This document shows, piece by piece, positions 26,935-34,679 of a stretch of 36,860 nucleotides of DNA (its first letter is position 1; each line of letters begins with the position of its first letter). The notes under the pieces are model-generated. The model was given only the letters and a program-made list of their open reading frames with translations. It did not search any database and was not told the origin of the DNA. This DNA is from Spirulina sp. (GTDB lineage: Bacteria; Cyanobacteriota; Cyanobacteriia; Cyanobacteriales; Spirulinaceae). A program made the position numbers and the translations under genes. The stretch spans positions 1-36,860 of the forward strand of contig JAABSU010000006.1 of NCBI GenBank assembly GCA_011390265.1, written 5' to 3'.

Positions 26935-27080
26935 TTGACACTCCCCGACCTAAAGGCACGGGGATTCTCAGTTCGTTGGGAGTCCATTGACCTTACCCTC
27001 CTTGAGCTTCTTGACCGTGTGTCCCACGGCTGCAAGTCCTCTGTTCTTCACCACTTGAGCAGCAGCTACATCTCGATTCG
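26935..27080 (-). ncRNA. Predicted omega-RNA scaffold at the tnpB 3' end
   Basis: In this family the guide RNA covers the end of tnpB and the right end of the element, and its guide is the sequence just outside. Here the guide would start CAACTATGATAG on the minus strand (plus-strand 26915-26934). The scaffold zone, including the CCCCG hairpin, is well conserved in the remnant at 33266-33410. Length is a guess; no transcript evidence exists. Confidence 0.5.
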
Positions 27081-28155
27081 TTGTGTAGCCACATTCCGGG
27101 CATTTATGAACTCGGACTGATAGATCTTTTTTGACAACGGCCGAGCATTGAGGACATTCTTGGCTCGTGCCTGCTGCCTCAACCTTCGCAAAATAGACAC
27201 CACGTTTCCAGCACACCCATTCCTGGATAGAAAGGTAGCTCCCCCACGCTGCATCTAGGCAGTGTTTACCGAGCATCCCCCTCGCTAACCCTTTCAGATT
27301 TAGCTTCTCCACAAACACCATCCCCGCTTGTTCACAAAGATGATGAGCTAGCTTAAACTGAAAATCCTTCCGGGCATTAGCTAACTTTTCGTGGTGTCGA
27401 GCAATCTTCTTCTGGAGCTTGAGCCATCGACTCGACCCCTTTTTTCTCCGCTTGAGTTGACGTTGCAGCGATTTCAGCTTGCGTTGTCCTTTCACAAAAA
27501 ATCGGGGGTTGGCGATCAACTCACCGGCAGAAGTTGCTAGATAGCTTTCAATGCCCACATCTACCCCTAGCGGTTCCCCATGGGGCTGCACTTCTGGCAC
27601 ATCGACATCGGACTGAAATACAATCAGCGCGTAGTAACCTGAAGCCCGCTTGACCACACGGATCTGCTTGGCCTCAAATCCTTCGGGGACGGGTCGAGAC
27701 AGTCGCATCTTGACCAAACCAATCTTAGGCAGGTTGACGCGATTTCTTTCCACCACTCCTTTATTAAGTTGAGGAAAAACGAATGACCGCATTCGCTTTT
27801 TGAACCGTGGGAAGCCATGGCCCCGTTCCCACATCGCCACAAATGCTGCATCCAGGGTTCTCAATGTCTGTTGCAAGACATGGGTATGAGGACGTTTCAG
27901 TTCAGGAATGACCTTTTTGGCTACTGCTAGTGATTTGCACTGACTGGCAAAGGTGGGGGCTTTCACATCGGCAGGGATAATGTATTCCCGGTCGATGGAA
28001 CAAGCATTGACGGGGGACTTACGAGAACGTGCCCAATCCTTACGCTCGGCTAAAGCATAGTTATAGACTTTCCGGCAGATGGCCAGCCAGTCTTCGATAA
28101 CCGCTTCCTGCTCAAGCGTGGGTTGTAGCTTGTACTCGTAGGTGATGTTTAGCAT
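26968..28155 (-). CDS. tnpB: TnpB RNA-guided nuclease (395 aa)
   Basis: The RuvC residues are all present: D199 in GVDVGIE, E283 in VFVEKLN and D362 in NRDVAAAQ. The zinc-finger cysteines C334, C337, C352 and C355 are in place. The N-terminal helix-turn-helix start (MLNITYEYKLQPTLEQEAVI) and the arginine/lysine-rich helix (KLKSLQRQLKRRKKGSSRW) are typical. There is no frameshift, so the protein is probably active as an RNA-guided DNA endonuclease that keeps copies of the element in the genome. It has a single internal ATG start near the left end. Confidence 0.93.
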   Translation of the reverse strand: MLNITYEYKLQPTLEQEAVIEDWLAICRKVYNYALAERKDWARSRKSPVNACSIDREYIIPADVKAPTFASQCKSLAVAKKVIPELKRPHTHVLQQTLRTLDAAFVAMWERGHGFPRFKKRMRSFVFPQLNKGVVERNRVNLPKIGLVKMRLSRPVPEGFEAKQIRVVKRASGYYALIVFQSDVDVPEVQPHGEPLGVDVGIESYLATSAGELIANPRFFVKGQRKLKSLQRQLKRRKKGSSRWLKLQKKIARHHEKLANARKDFQFKLAHHLCEQAGMVFVEKLNLKGLARGMLGKHCLDAAWGSYLSIQEWVCWKRGVYFAKVEAAGTSQECPQCSAVVKKDLSVRVHKCPECGYTTNRDVAAAQVVKNRGLAAVGHTVKKLKEGKVNGLPTN

Positions 28156-28263
28156 GGGACTAGAGTAGCATTGGGAGCAGGCTATGAGCTAAGAGTAAAG
28201 CCGCCCTGGATGGTGACTGAGCTTGCCGAAGTCAGGGCGGGGCTTGTATCCCATAAGTTTTGG

Positions 28264-28331
28264 TCAATCCCAGTTCAATCCTTGCATAAAAAGACAGTGA
28301 ATATCATCTCAATCCGTCCTGAAGGGATTGA
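28264..28331 (+). promoter_or_regulatory. Repeated TCAATCC boxes before the Rrf2 gene
   Basis: TCAATCC occurs at 28264, 28275 and 28309, and its complement GGATTGA at 28325, so the last two form an inverted repeat. They sit within 105 bp of the regulator's ATG. Self-regulation by the Rrf2 protein is possible; the first box overlaps the flank of the IS element. Confidence 0.35.
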
Positions 28332-28365
28332 TCCGCTTTCGCGGCTATTGGCAATATTTGATCAA

Positions 28366-28809
28366 ATGAAACTGACAACTCGCGCCCATTACAGCGTCAA
28401 GGCCTTGCTTGATTTGAGCTTGCAGCCAAGCCGGAAGCCGGCTTCCGTGATGGCGATCGCCCAACGCCAAGATATCCCCGCCCCTTATTTGGAAAAATTA
28501 TTGATTGAATTACGACGAGCTGGTTTAGTCTATTCGATTCGGGGGCCGCAAGGGGGTTATTGTTTGGCCCATCCTCCGGCGCAGATTTCCCTGGGGCAAA
28601 TTTTGGCCGCCGTTGGGGAAACGATCAACCCCCTGCCCCACCATCAACCCAACCGTGACCAAGCCACGGATTGGGTGACCTACTGGCTTTGGCAACGCCT
28701 GGATGATCAACTCACCCAGGCGCTGAATCGGATGACATTGGCGGAGCTTTACTACGATGCCCGTAGCCAAGCGGCTAGCCAAAATAATGATGATCAATTT
28801 GTTGTTTAG
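28366..28809 (+). CDS. Rrf2-family transcriptional regulator (147 aa)
   Basis: Winged-helix regulator opening MKLTTRAHYSVKALLDLSLQ with the recognition region QDIPAPYLEKLLIELRRAGL and wing SIRGPQGGYCLA. Only one cysteine lies in the region where IscR has three, so an IscR-type iron-sulfur cluster is not supported. It resembles the cyanobacterial Slr0846-type regulator. A longer frame from 28171 reads into the IS left end and was rejected. Its stop codon overlaps that of the convergent pirin gene by four bases. Confidence 0.88.
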   Translation: MKLTTRAHYSVKALLDLSLQPSRKPASVMAIAQRQDIPAPYLEKLLIELRRAGLVYSIRGPQGGYCLAHPPAQISLGQILAAVGETINPLPHHQPNRDQATDWVTYWLWQRLDDQLTQALNRMTLAELYYDARSQAASQNNDDQFVV

Positions 28810-29507
28810 GGGAGGTCGAAGAGCAGTACCTCCGTGTCAGTAATCGCCGTTAGGTTGAGGTCTGTCGTTTCACCGATGGCTATCCCATCCCCCGCATTTA
28901 AGCGTAGATCATTGAGTAACAGTTCTCCCCGTGCCACTTGGAGCCAGCCATAGCGGGCGGGATCAAGTTGGGGGGCGATCGCCTCTCCTGCTAAAATTCT
29001 GCCGGCATAAAGGTTGATATCCTGTTGTACGGGAATCGTACCATGGCGACCATCTCCGGTGACGACGAGATGTAATTGCCCCGGTTGTTCAGCAATGGGA
29101 AAGGTTTTTTGGGCATAGCGGGGGGCGATGCCAGTTTTATTCGGGACAATCCAAATCTGTAAGAGATGGGTGGATTCTTGATCGGAAGGGTTATATTCGC
29201 TGTGTTTAATCCCTGTCCCCGCGCTCATCTGTTGCACTTCCCCAGGGCGAATCACTGAGCCGGTGCCAAGGCTGTCTTTGTGCTCTAATGCGCCACTGAG
29301 CACATAGGTAATGATCTCCATATCTTGATGGCCATGGGTGGGAAAACCCCCTAAGGGTGCGATGCGGTCTTCATTGATCACCCGTAAGCTACGGAATCCC
29401 ATCTGCTCAGGATCATAATACCCCGCGAAGGAAAAACTATGATAGGAATCCAGCCAACCATGGTTAGCATGGCCGCGATCGCCACTTTTCCGAACTTGCA
29501 ACATCAT
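28806..29507 (-). CDS. Pirin-family protein (233 aa)
   Basis: Bicupin with the metal-binding set HGHQDMEIITYVLSGALEH in the N-terminal barrel and HSEYNPS further on. Pirins are iron-binding proteins; some are quercetin dioxygenases, others bind regulators. The N-terminal region (RGHANHGWLDSYHSFSF) is typical. Function here is open. It is convergent with the Rrf2 gene and divergent from an ABC permease with a 100-bp gap that must hold both promoters. Confidence 0.9.
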   Translation of the reverse strand: MMLQVRKSGDRGHANHGWLDSYHSFSFAGYYDPEQMGFRSLRVINEDRIAPLGGFPTHGHQDMEIITYVLSGALEHKDSLGTGSVIRPGEVQQMSAGTGIKHSEYNPSDQESTHLLQIWIVPNKTGIAPRYAQKTFPIAEQPGQLHLVVTGDGRHGTIPVQQDINLYAGRILAGEAIAPQLDPARYGWLQVARGELLLNDLRLNAGDGIAIGETTDLNLTAITDTEVLLFDLP

Positions 29508-29607
29508 TATTTATCTCCAAAAACGAATAAGGGGTGCAATCTCAATCCTGCCTGAATTTGGATCTGCTGGTACAGTATTGAGGGAAAAGCCTTGACTCGA
29601 AGCCCCT

Positions 29608-30825
29608 ATGGAACTCCGTGAAAATATTTCGATGGCCGTGCGGACGTTGCTCAATTATCGGTTGCGGACGGCGTTAACGATGCTGGGGATTGTGATTGGC
29701 AATGCCTCGGTGATTACGATGGTGGGCATTGGCCAGGGGGCGCAACGGTTGGCAGAAGATGAGTTTGCCACATTGGGACCCAATACATTATTTGTCGTGC
29801 CGGGGTCACAACGGGAGCGACGCACGACGTTTGAATTGCCCCAAACCTTGGTATTGGCGGATGCGGAGGCGATCGCCTCCCAAGTGCCAGCGGTGGATCT
29901 TGTCGCCCCCCAACTGGTGGCCCAGCGGGTGATTACGCGGTTGGGGCGCAATGTCAATCATCAAGTGATTGGCACCACGCCGGAATTTCTCGCCGTGCGC
30001 AGTTTTGCCATTGATCAAGGGCGATTTTTAACCACCGAGGATCTCAGTCGCAATGCTCGTATTGCTGTGTTAGGAAGCGAAACCGCAGAACGGCTGTTTG
30101 GGTTTGAAGCTCCCTTGGGGCAGCGGGTACGGGTGGGGAATGTCAGCTTTGAGGTGGTGGGGGTGATGGCGGCCAAGGGTTCGGCCTTTGGGGAGAACCA
30201 GGATGAGGCGGTGTATCTTCCCCTCACCACGATGGCCAATCAGGTGACAGGGAACACCTCCCCCTACGGCACACAGGTGACGTTTATTTCGATCCGGGCC
30301 CGAGATGAACGGAGTGTCAATGCCGCCCAGTTTCAGATTGAAAATTTGCTGCGGATCCGCCACAAAATTACCGGCGATGATGATTTTGGGGTGCAGACGC
30401 AGCAGGATATTTTGGGAATTGTGACGCGGGTGACGGGGGGGTTGACGCTGATGCTGGTGGCGATCGCCGCCATTTCCCTCCTCGTGGGCGGCATTGGTGT
30501 GATGAATATTATGCTCGTGTCGGTGACGGAGCGCACCCAAGAAATCGGCCTCCGCAAGGCCCTGGGGGCAAAGGCGAATCAAATCCTGACGCAATTTTTA
30601 ATTGAGGCGGTGATTGTTTCGGCCATTGGGGGGCTGTTGGGGACGGTGATCGGGGCGGGAGGGGTGACGTTATTGGCAATGACAACGCCGTTGAAATCCA
30701 CAGTTTCCCCGGTGGCGGTGGTGATTGCGGTGACGGTATCGGGGGGAATTGGCCTGTTTTTTGGCGTGATCCCAGCACGGCGGGCGGCGCAATTGGATCC
30801 GATTGTGGCGTTGCGGAGTTTGTAA
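29608..30825 (+). CDS. MacB-like ABC transporter permease (405 aa)
   Basis: An N-terminal membrane helix (LRTALTMLGIVIGNASVITM) is followed by a large extracytoplasmic MacB-type domain (residues about 45-275). A C-terminal FtsX-type block of three helices follows (LTLMLVAIAAISLLVGGIGV, IVSAIGGLLGTVIGAG, VVIAVTVSGGIGLFFGVIPA). The motif ERTQEIGLRKALGAK is the coupling region that contacts an ATPase. No ATPase or membrane-fusion gene is adjacent, so its partners must be elsewhere. Export of a lipid, peptide or siderophore is possible but not readable from the sequence. Confidence 0.9.
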   Translation: MELRENISMAVRTLLNYRLRTALTMLGIVIGNASVITMVGIGQGAQRLAEDEFATLGPNTLFVVPGSQRERRTTFELPQTLVLADAEAIASQVPAVDLVAPQLVAQRVITRLGRNVNHQVIGTTPEFLAVRSFAIDQGRFLTTEDLSRNARIAVLGSETAERLFGFEAPLGQRVRVGNVSFEVVGVMAAKGSAFGENQDEAVYLPLTTMANQVTGNTSPYGTQVTFISIRARDERSVNAAQFQIENLLRIRHKITGDDDFGVQTQQDILGIVTRVTGGLTLMLVAIAAISLLVGGIGVMNIMLVSVTERTQEIGLRKALGAKANQILTQFLIEAVIVSAIGGLLGTVIGAGGVTLLAMTTPLKSTVSPVAVVIAVTVSGGIGLFFGVIPARRAAQLDPIVALRSL

Positions 30826-30910
30826 TCCGTGGGGGGAGAGAAGGGACTAAAGAAACGGTAAGATTGTTTAAGTCTTGTTGCACATCCATCATTTAAGGAT
30901 TAATCCATTC

Positions 30911-33106
30911 ATGTCTGTAGCTACCGCCATCCCCGCCTTTTGTGAGGGCATTCAATATTTCGCCCCAACCCTAGAAGGGTTCGAGACCCACGGCACCACA
31001 GCGGCGATCGCTGCGGGTGAAAGGGCGATCGCCTCCCCCAGCGACCCCAACGCCGTCTATCAAACCCTCCTGGCGGCGGATGCCCTACGCTACCTAACGC
31101 TCCAAATTACCGCCAGCAAAGAATCGGGCCACCCTGGCGGTTTCGCCAGTATTGCCGACGGCATCGCCGCCCTGATGATGTTGGGGTATAAAAACATCAC
31201 GACAGAAGTGGGCCACCATGCCCCCGGTTTTTATAGCAATGTTTTCCTCGATCAATCCCTAGAAGCGATGGGGATTAGCACCGTGCAGGAAATGCGCGAT
31301 CGCTACCGAGAAACCCACGGCCTCCTCGGCCACCTTTCGGGACAAATTCCCGGCCTGCTCAATCCCGCCGGCCCCTTGGGTCAAGGGCAACATTTCGCCA
31401 TGGCCGGCGCAAAGCTCAACCCCGGCGTACTCTTCCCCGTCACCATCGGCGACGGCGGCCTCGGGGAACCCTACATCATGAGCAGCTTTGCCCACTTCAA
31501 CACCGCCTATCCCCAAACCACCAACTTTCTCCCGATCCTAGTGTGGAACGGCTACAGCCAAGAACACCACAGCATGGTTTCGACGAAAACCAACGCTCAA
31601 ATGATTGCCTATTGGGAGGGGAATGGTTTTGAGAATGTGATTCTCGTCGATGCCAAGGATTATGATGATCAGGGCCAATCGGGGGCCTATGTCGATAGCA
31701 CCGCCTTTTCATTCCCCGCCCGCCTCCGTTTCACCCAAGCGATTTTAGAAGCGACGGACAAAGCCGCTAAAGCAGCCCTCGGCGGTCAACTCACCGTCTT
31801 AATCGTCAAACAACTCAAAGGCGCAGGGGTACATAAACGGGGGGCCAAATCCCACAACCTCTATCCGGGGGATTCCGTCGAAAAAGACTACATTATCGCC
31901 GCCCTCCAAGCCCGCGCCCTCACCCCTGAAGCTTGGGAATTGGTACGCACCAACTACGTCCGCGCCAACGGTGGCCCCGCCGCGCAAACTGCCGTGACGG
32001 AAACCACCCGGCCCCTGGCGGATTTAGGCACATTAATGATTCAAGAATTCCCTGTGGGGGATAAACAGGTTTCTACAACCGCTATGGGGTCGATGGTGGT
32101 ACAGGTGGGCCATGCTGATCCCGATTTTGTTGTTACCAATGCCGATGGTAACGCCGCATCGGGGATTAATAACATCAACGTTGGCCTGAAAATTGTCCAC
32201 CCCACCCCCGACGCGGATTATTTCCAACAACCCCAGGGCCAAGTTTATGAACCCTTGAGCGAGGATGCCTGTGCGGGTTTGGCAGCAGCTCAGGCTTTAT
32301 TTGGGGGGCGATCGCTCTGGTGTTCCTATGAATCCTTTGCCATCAACGGCCTGCCCATTTGGCAAACCGTCACCCAAGCGATGGCGGAACTGCGCCGCCT
32401 TGCTCCCGCTACGGTTTGCCTGTTCACCGCTGGTGCTCTAGAGCAGGGGCGCAACGGTTGGACGCACCAACGGCCGGAAGTGGAAAACTATTTTGCCGCG
32501 ATGATGCGCAATGGCAACGTTTTCCCCCTCTTCCCCTGCGATGCCAACAGTACCCAAGCCTGTTATGACTGGGCTTTGGGGCAGAAAAATAAAGGGATTA
32601 CAATCACCGTGTCAAAATCCCCCTTGCCGGTGCGATCGACCCTCGCCCAAACCCGCACCGGGTTAGACCAGGGGGCTTTTGTGCTGCAAACTACCCCCGG
32701 CGATCAAACCGTGGTGTTTGCCGTCTTGGGAGATATGACGTTAATCCCTGTCCTAGCGGCGGCGGAACAACTGGCAGCAGAAGGGATCGGCTCTAAAATC
32801 GTCAGCGTGATTAGCCCCCGTCGCCTCTATCGGGCTTCCGATGTGGCGTGGGAGCTTTGCAGTGAGGCGGATCAGGGGTTCCTCAGTGATGAGGCCTTTG
32901 ATGATCTCTTTGGTGGCGATGTGGTGTTGGCGATTACCGGCGGCTCTGGGGCGATGTTGGAGCCGGTGCTATTGCGGGCCAAGGCTCCCCGGGATCTGTT
33001 TGCCTGGAAACGGGGGGAAACGACGGCCAGCGCGGCGGCGGTGATGGCGTTAAATGGCTTAACCGCTGAGGCTTTTGTGGCGCGGGCTAAGGCGTTGCTG
33101 GGTTAA
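30911..33106 (+). CDS. Thiamine-diphosphate enzyme, phosphoketolase/transketolase-like (731 aa)
   Basis: Contains the thiamine-diphosphate motif region (VTIGDGGLGEPYIMSSFAHF to NGY), the early histidine-glycine pair (SKESGHPGGFASIADG) and transketolase-like middle and C-terminal domains. It does not read like the standard Xfp phosphoketolase. From memory it matches the cyanobacterial family of Synechocystis Sll0529, proposed as a second phosphoketolase, though others annotate it as transketolase-like. It would split sugar phosphates to acetyl-phosphate or move two-carbon units. The ATG at 30911 was preferred over one at 30875, which adds 12 unrelated residues. Confidence 0.78.
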   Translation: MSVATAIPAFCEGIQYFAPTLEGFETHGTTAAIAAGERAIASPSDPNAVYQTLLAADALRYLTLQITASKESGHPGGFASIADGIAALMMLGYKNITTEVGHHAPGFYSNVFLDQSLEAMGISTVQEMRDRYRETHGLLGHLSGQIPGLLNPAGPLGQGQHFAMAGAKLNPGVLFPVTIGDGGLGEPYIMSSFAHFNTAYPQTTNFLPILVWNGYSQEHHSMVSTKTNAQMIAYWEGNGFENVILVDAKDYDDQGQSGAYVDSTAFSFPARLRFTQAILEATDKAAKAALGGQLTVLIVKQLKGAGVHKRGAKSHNLYPGDSVEKDYIIAALQARALTPEAWELVRTNYVRANGGPAAQTAVTETTRPLADLGTLMIQEFPVGDKQVSTTAMGSMVVQVGHADPDFVVTNADGNAASGINNINVGLKIVHPTPDADYFQQPQGQVYEPLSEDACAGLAAAQALFGGRSLWCSYESFAINGLPIWQTVTQAMAELRRLAPATVCLFTAGALEQGRNGWTHQRPEVENYFAAMMRNGNVFPLFPCDANSTQACYDWALGQKNKGITITVSKSPLPVRSTLAQTRTGLDQGAFVLQTTPGDQTVVFAVLGDMTLIPVLAAAEQLAAEGIGSKIVSVISPRRLYRASDVAWELCSEADQGFLSDEAFDDLFGGDVVLAITGGSGAMLEPVLLRAKAPRDLFAWKRGETTASAAAVMALNGLTAEAFVARAKALLG

Positions 33107-33124
33107 GTCGATTTGCTAGCGTGT

Positions 33125-33149
33125 CGTGACTTGGCTCTGCCAGGTCACG
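33125..33149. terminator. Hairpin after the phosphoketolase-like gene
   Basis: Eleven-bp stem CGTGACTTGGC / GCCAGGTCACG with one G-T pair and a TCT loop, 18 bp past the stop codon. No T run follows, so termination is only one possibility; it may be a dispersed palindrome. Confidence 0.5.
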
Positions 33150-33213
33150 CCTCCCAGAGAGCTTCTGCGGGTGCAATGCTTGCGCCTTGAATTTGTGGGT
33201 CTGGGGGCGATCG

Positions 33214-33732
33214 CTAATTTCGCATCAACGCAATGAAACCAGCCTGTACAAAGTGCTGATCGCTGTTGACACTCCCCGGCCTAAAGGCGCGGGGATTCTC
33301 AGTTCATCGGGAGTCTAATGACTTTACCCTCCCTGAGCTTCTTCACCGTGTGCCCCACGGTTGTTAACTTTTGCTGCTCCACTACCGAGACAGAAGCTAC
33401 ATCCCCATTGCTTTCCCTATGACTCTGTTGACGTTGCAGCAATTTCAGCTTGCGTTGCCCTGAGCACAGAAAATTGAGGAATGCAACTTATACTCTTGGA
33501 AGACATCCGAGTTCTCCACAAATTTAGCACAGTGGCAAGCTATCGGCGAAGAAAAAGCCGCCCTGGATGGCGACTGAGCTTGCCGAAGTCAGGACGGGGA
33601 TTGCATCCCAAAATTTTGGTCAGTGCTATGCGTAGGTTTTGCTGTTCCATCACGACAAATGAAATGCAGTCGGTGAGTCCCCACGTTTTGTCTGGACGGG
33701 TTTGATAGAGTGCTAGGGCATTTTGGAGCAGT
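33214..33732 (-). pseudogene. VapC-like PIN toxin fragment, interrupted by a tnpB-type element
   Basis: On the minus strand from about 33730 the frame reads NALALYQTR, PDKTWGLTDCISF, VVMEQQNLRIALT, the C-terminal part of a PIN-domain toxin. At 33618 it meets the element; after the element ends, at 33265, it continues in frame as SDQHFVQAGFIALMRN and a TAG stop (33214-33216). The PIN residues in TDC and the DQHF-QAGF ending are typical. The first two thirds (start and early acidic residues) are missing. The upstream antitoxin-like frame runs straight into this fragment, so a deletion fused the two genes before or after the insertion. Confidence 0.82.
33266..33618 (-). mobile_element. Internally deleted tnpB-type element (353 bp) inside vapC
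   Basis: Both ends match the complete element at 26935-28262: the right-end zone 33266 to about 33410 (CCCCG/CGGGG hairpin included) and the left end 33545-33618 (GCCGCCCTGGATGG, GACTGAGCTTGCCGAAGTCA). A short internal piece also matches (TTGACGTTGCAGCAATTTCA near 33430). The rest of tnpB is gone, so no protein is made. The left flank on its strand is CTGAC, similar to the TTGAC of the complete copy. Bounds are fixed by restoring the toxin frame. Confidence 0.85.
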
Positions 33733-33913
33733 GTTGGGCAGACCAGTCGGCGGGCGCTTCAAGGGTTCCGGTGAGTGTCTCTAGGGTATCCCAGGCGTTG
33801 CTGGGTGGGGTTTGATGTTGTTGGCGCAGGGTTTGGATAAATTGGAGAACTTGTGGGTGTAGATCGTCGGGAAGTGTGTCAAGTTCTTGCAAAATTTGGT
33901 TGCGTGTGGTCAT
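33713..33913 (-). pseudogene. Antitoxin-like protein with truncated C-terminus (DUF2281-like)
   Basis: Reads MTTRNQILQELDTLPDDLHP, then VLQFIQTLRQQ, then NAWDTLETLTGTLEAPADWS. This resembles small cyanobacterial DUF2281-type antitoxins that pair with PIN toxins. From memory such proteins continue after the ADWS-x-x-H segment with a YLYG-type tail. Here the last residues (CSKMP) come from a different frame of the toxin gene, which agrees with a deletion joining the two. The N-terminal three quarters look intact, so a truncated protein could still be made. The family name is tentative. Confidence 0.65.
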
Positions 33914-33992
33914 GGGGTAGGTTCTGGGTTTTTTTCTAGTTTAGCGGTGGGTTGATTGTTATTGAGTTGGGGTGGGCGCAATGTTTGCGCTG

Positions 33993-34082
33993 TGAATTTG
34001 TGGGTCTGGATGGAATCGCTCCCCTTTCGGTAACATTCTGCACATCTCTCGTTGGCTAGACTGGCGATATTTACACAGGGGT
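33993..34082. repeat. Direct repeat A flanking xisI
   Basis: Nearly identical to 34576-34671: both contain TGAATTTGTGGGT, GGATGGAATCGCT, TTTCGGTAACATTCTGCACA, TTGGCTAGACTGGCGATATT. Copy A lacks a short GGTAAATT stretch. The last part of A encodes the end of xisI. A 17-base piece of the same repeat also occurs at 33189-33204, next to the vapC remnant. Confidence 0.88.
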
Positions 34083-34394
34083 GATCGCCGCTTTTGGTGG
34101 CGTTTCTGAGCGCAGATCGGGATGACGAAAGGCAGCAACCAAGATTGATTCTGGAATACCTTGTTCGATTAATTCATCAATGATGTTTTCGGTGCCGTTC
34201 CATTCAATGTGAATCTCATGATCAATAATGCGTAGATGGAAGAAGATTCCGTACTGTCTTTGATAACCTTGCCATCCAAGATTCATTAACAGATAATTAT
34301 CGGTTTTTTGATCACAAATTGTGATGGTATCTTTTGTTTCATATCTTGCCAATACAGCGCAAATATGTTGCCGATATTGTTCTAGTCGATCCAT
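34071..34394 (-). CDS. xisI: XisI-family protein (107 aa)
   Basis: Matches the XisI family (MDRLEQYRQHICAVLARYE, NYLLMNLGWQGYQRQYG, HIEWNGTENIIDELIEQGIP). XisI was described as a controlling factor for excision of the fdxN element in Anabaena, but is now known as a common, multi-copy cyanobacterial protein. A clear AAGGAG sequence lies 8 nt before the ATG. The usual partner xisH is absent. The C-terminus (ETPPKAAITPV) differs from the usual family ending and is encoded inside direct repeat A, so the original end may have been replaced. Confidence 0.86.
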   Translation of the reverse strand: MDRLEQYRQHICAVLARYETKDTITICDQKTDNYLLMNLGWQGYQRQYGIFFHLRIIDHEIHIEWNGTENIIDELIEQGIPESILVAAFRHPDLRSETPPKAAITPV

Positions 34395-34519
34395 TTTTCA
34401 ATCTCCTTAGATGTAGGATTAAAAGTCATGAGATGAATATTTAATATTGCCATGTTGGTTAAGGTAGCACAGCCATTGAGTCGTTACCATGAATTTATGG
34501 TGTGTTGCTGGGTTGGGGT

Positions 34520-34575
34520 GGGCGCAAGCGTTGCGCCCCTACGATTTTGGGTGTAGGGGCGCAACGCTTGCGCCC
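34520..34575. repeat. Perfect 23-bp inverted repeat, 10-nt loop
   Basis: Arms at 34520-34542 and 34553-34575 are exact reverse complements, opening GGGCGCAAGCG and containing the GTAGGGGC core also found at 22742-22771. It lies between xisI and the TPR gene, directly next to direct repeat B. The perfect match implies recent origin or active maintenance. From 34395 to 34679 no gene is visible. Confidence 0.85.
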
Positions 34576-34671
34576 TGAATTTGTGGGTGTGGATGGAATC
34601 GCTACACTTTCGGTAACATTCTGCACATCTCTCGGTAAATTTGGCTAGACTGGCGATATTTACGCAGGGGT
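34576..34671. repeat. Direct repeat B, just upstream of the TPR gene
   Basis: Partner of 33993-34082. It ends 9 bp before the start codon of the TPR gene, so it carries the gene's leader and probably its promoter. No convincing -35/-10 pair was found within it. Confidence 0.88.
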
Positions 34672-34679
34672 ATGTGGTG

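Larger units (their letters stand above)
26935..28262 (-). mobile_element. Complete solo-tnpB insertion sequence of the IS200/IS605 group (1328 bp)
   Basis: Bounds come from comparison with a shorter copy at 33266-33618, which shares both ends. On the tnpB strand the left end begins CAAAACTTATGGG after TTGAC and carries the hairpin CGCCCTG...CAGGGCG (about 28202-28246). The right end finishes GTGTCAA and carries a CCCCG...CGGGG hairpin around TAAA (26943-26963). No terminal inverted repeats and no target duplication are expected in this family. No tnpA is present, so it depends on transposase from elsewhere. TTGAC at the left flank is the likely target-adjacent motif. Confidence 0.85.

Noticed and set aside
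28171-28365. N-terminal extension of the Rrf2 gene
   Set aside because: It reads through the IS left end; the family start MKLTTRAHYS is at 28366.
33481-33705. 74-residue plus-strand frame in the decay zone
   Set aside because: Antisense to the element remnant and vapC fragment, and no motif is visible.
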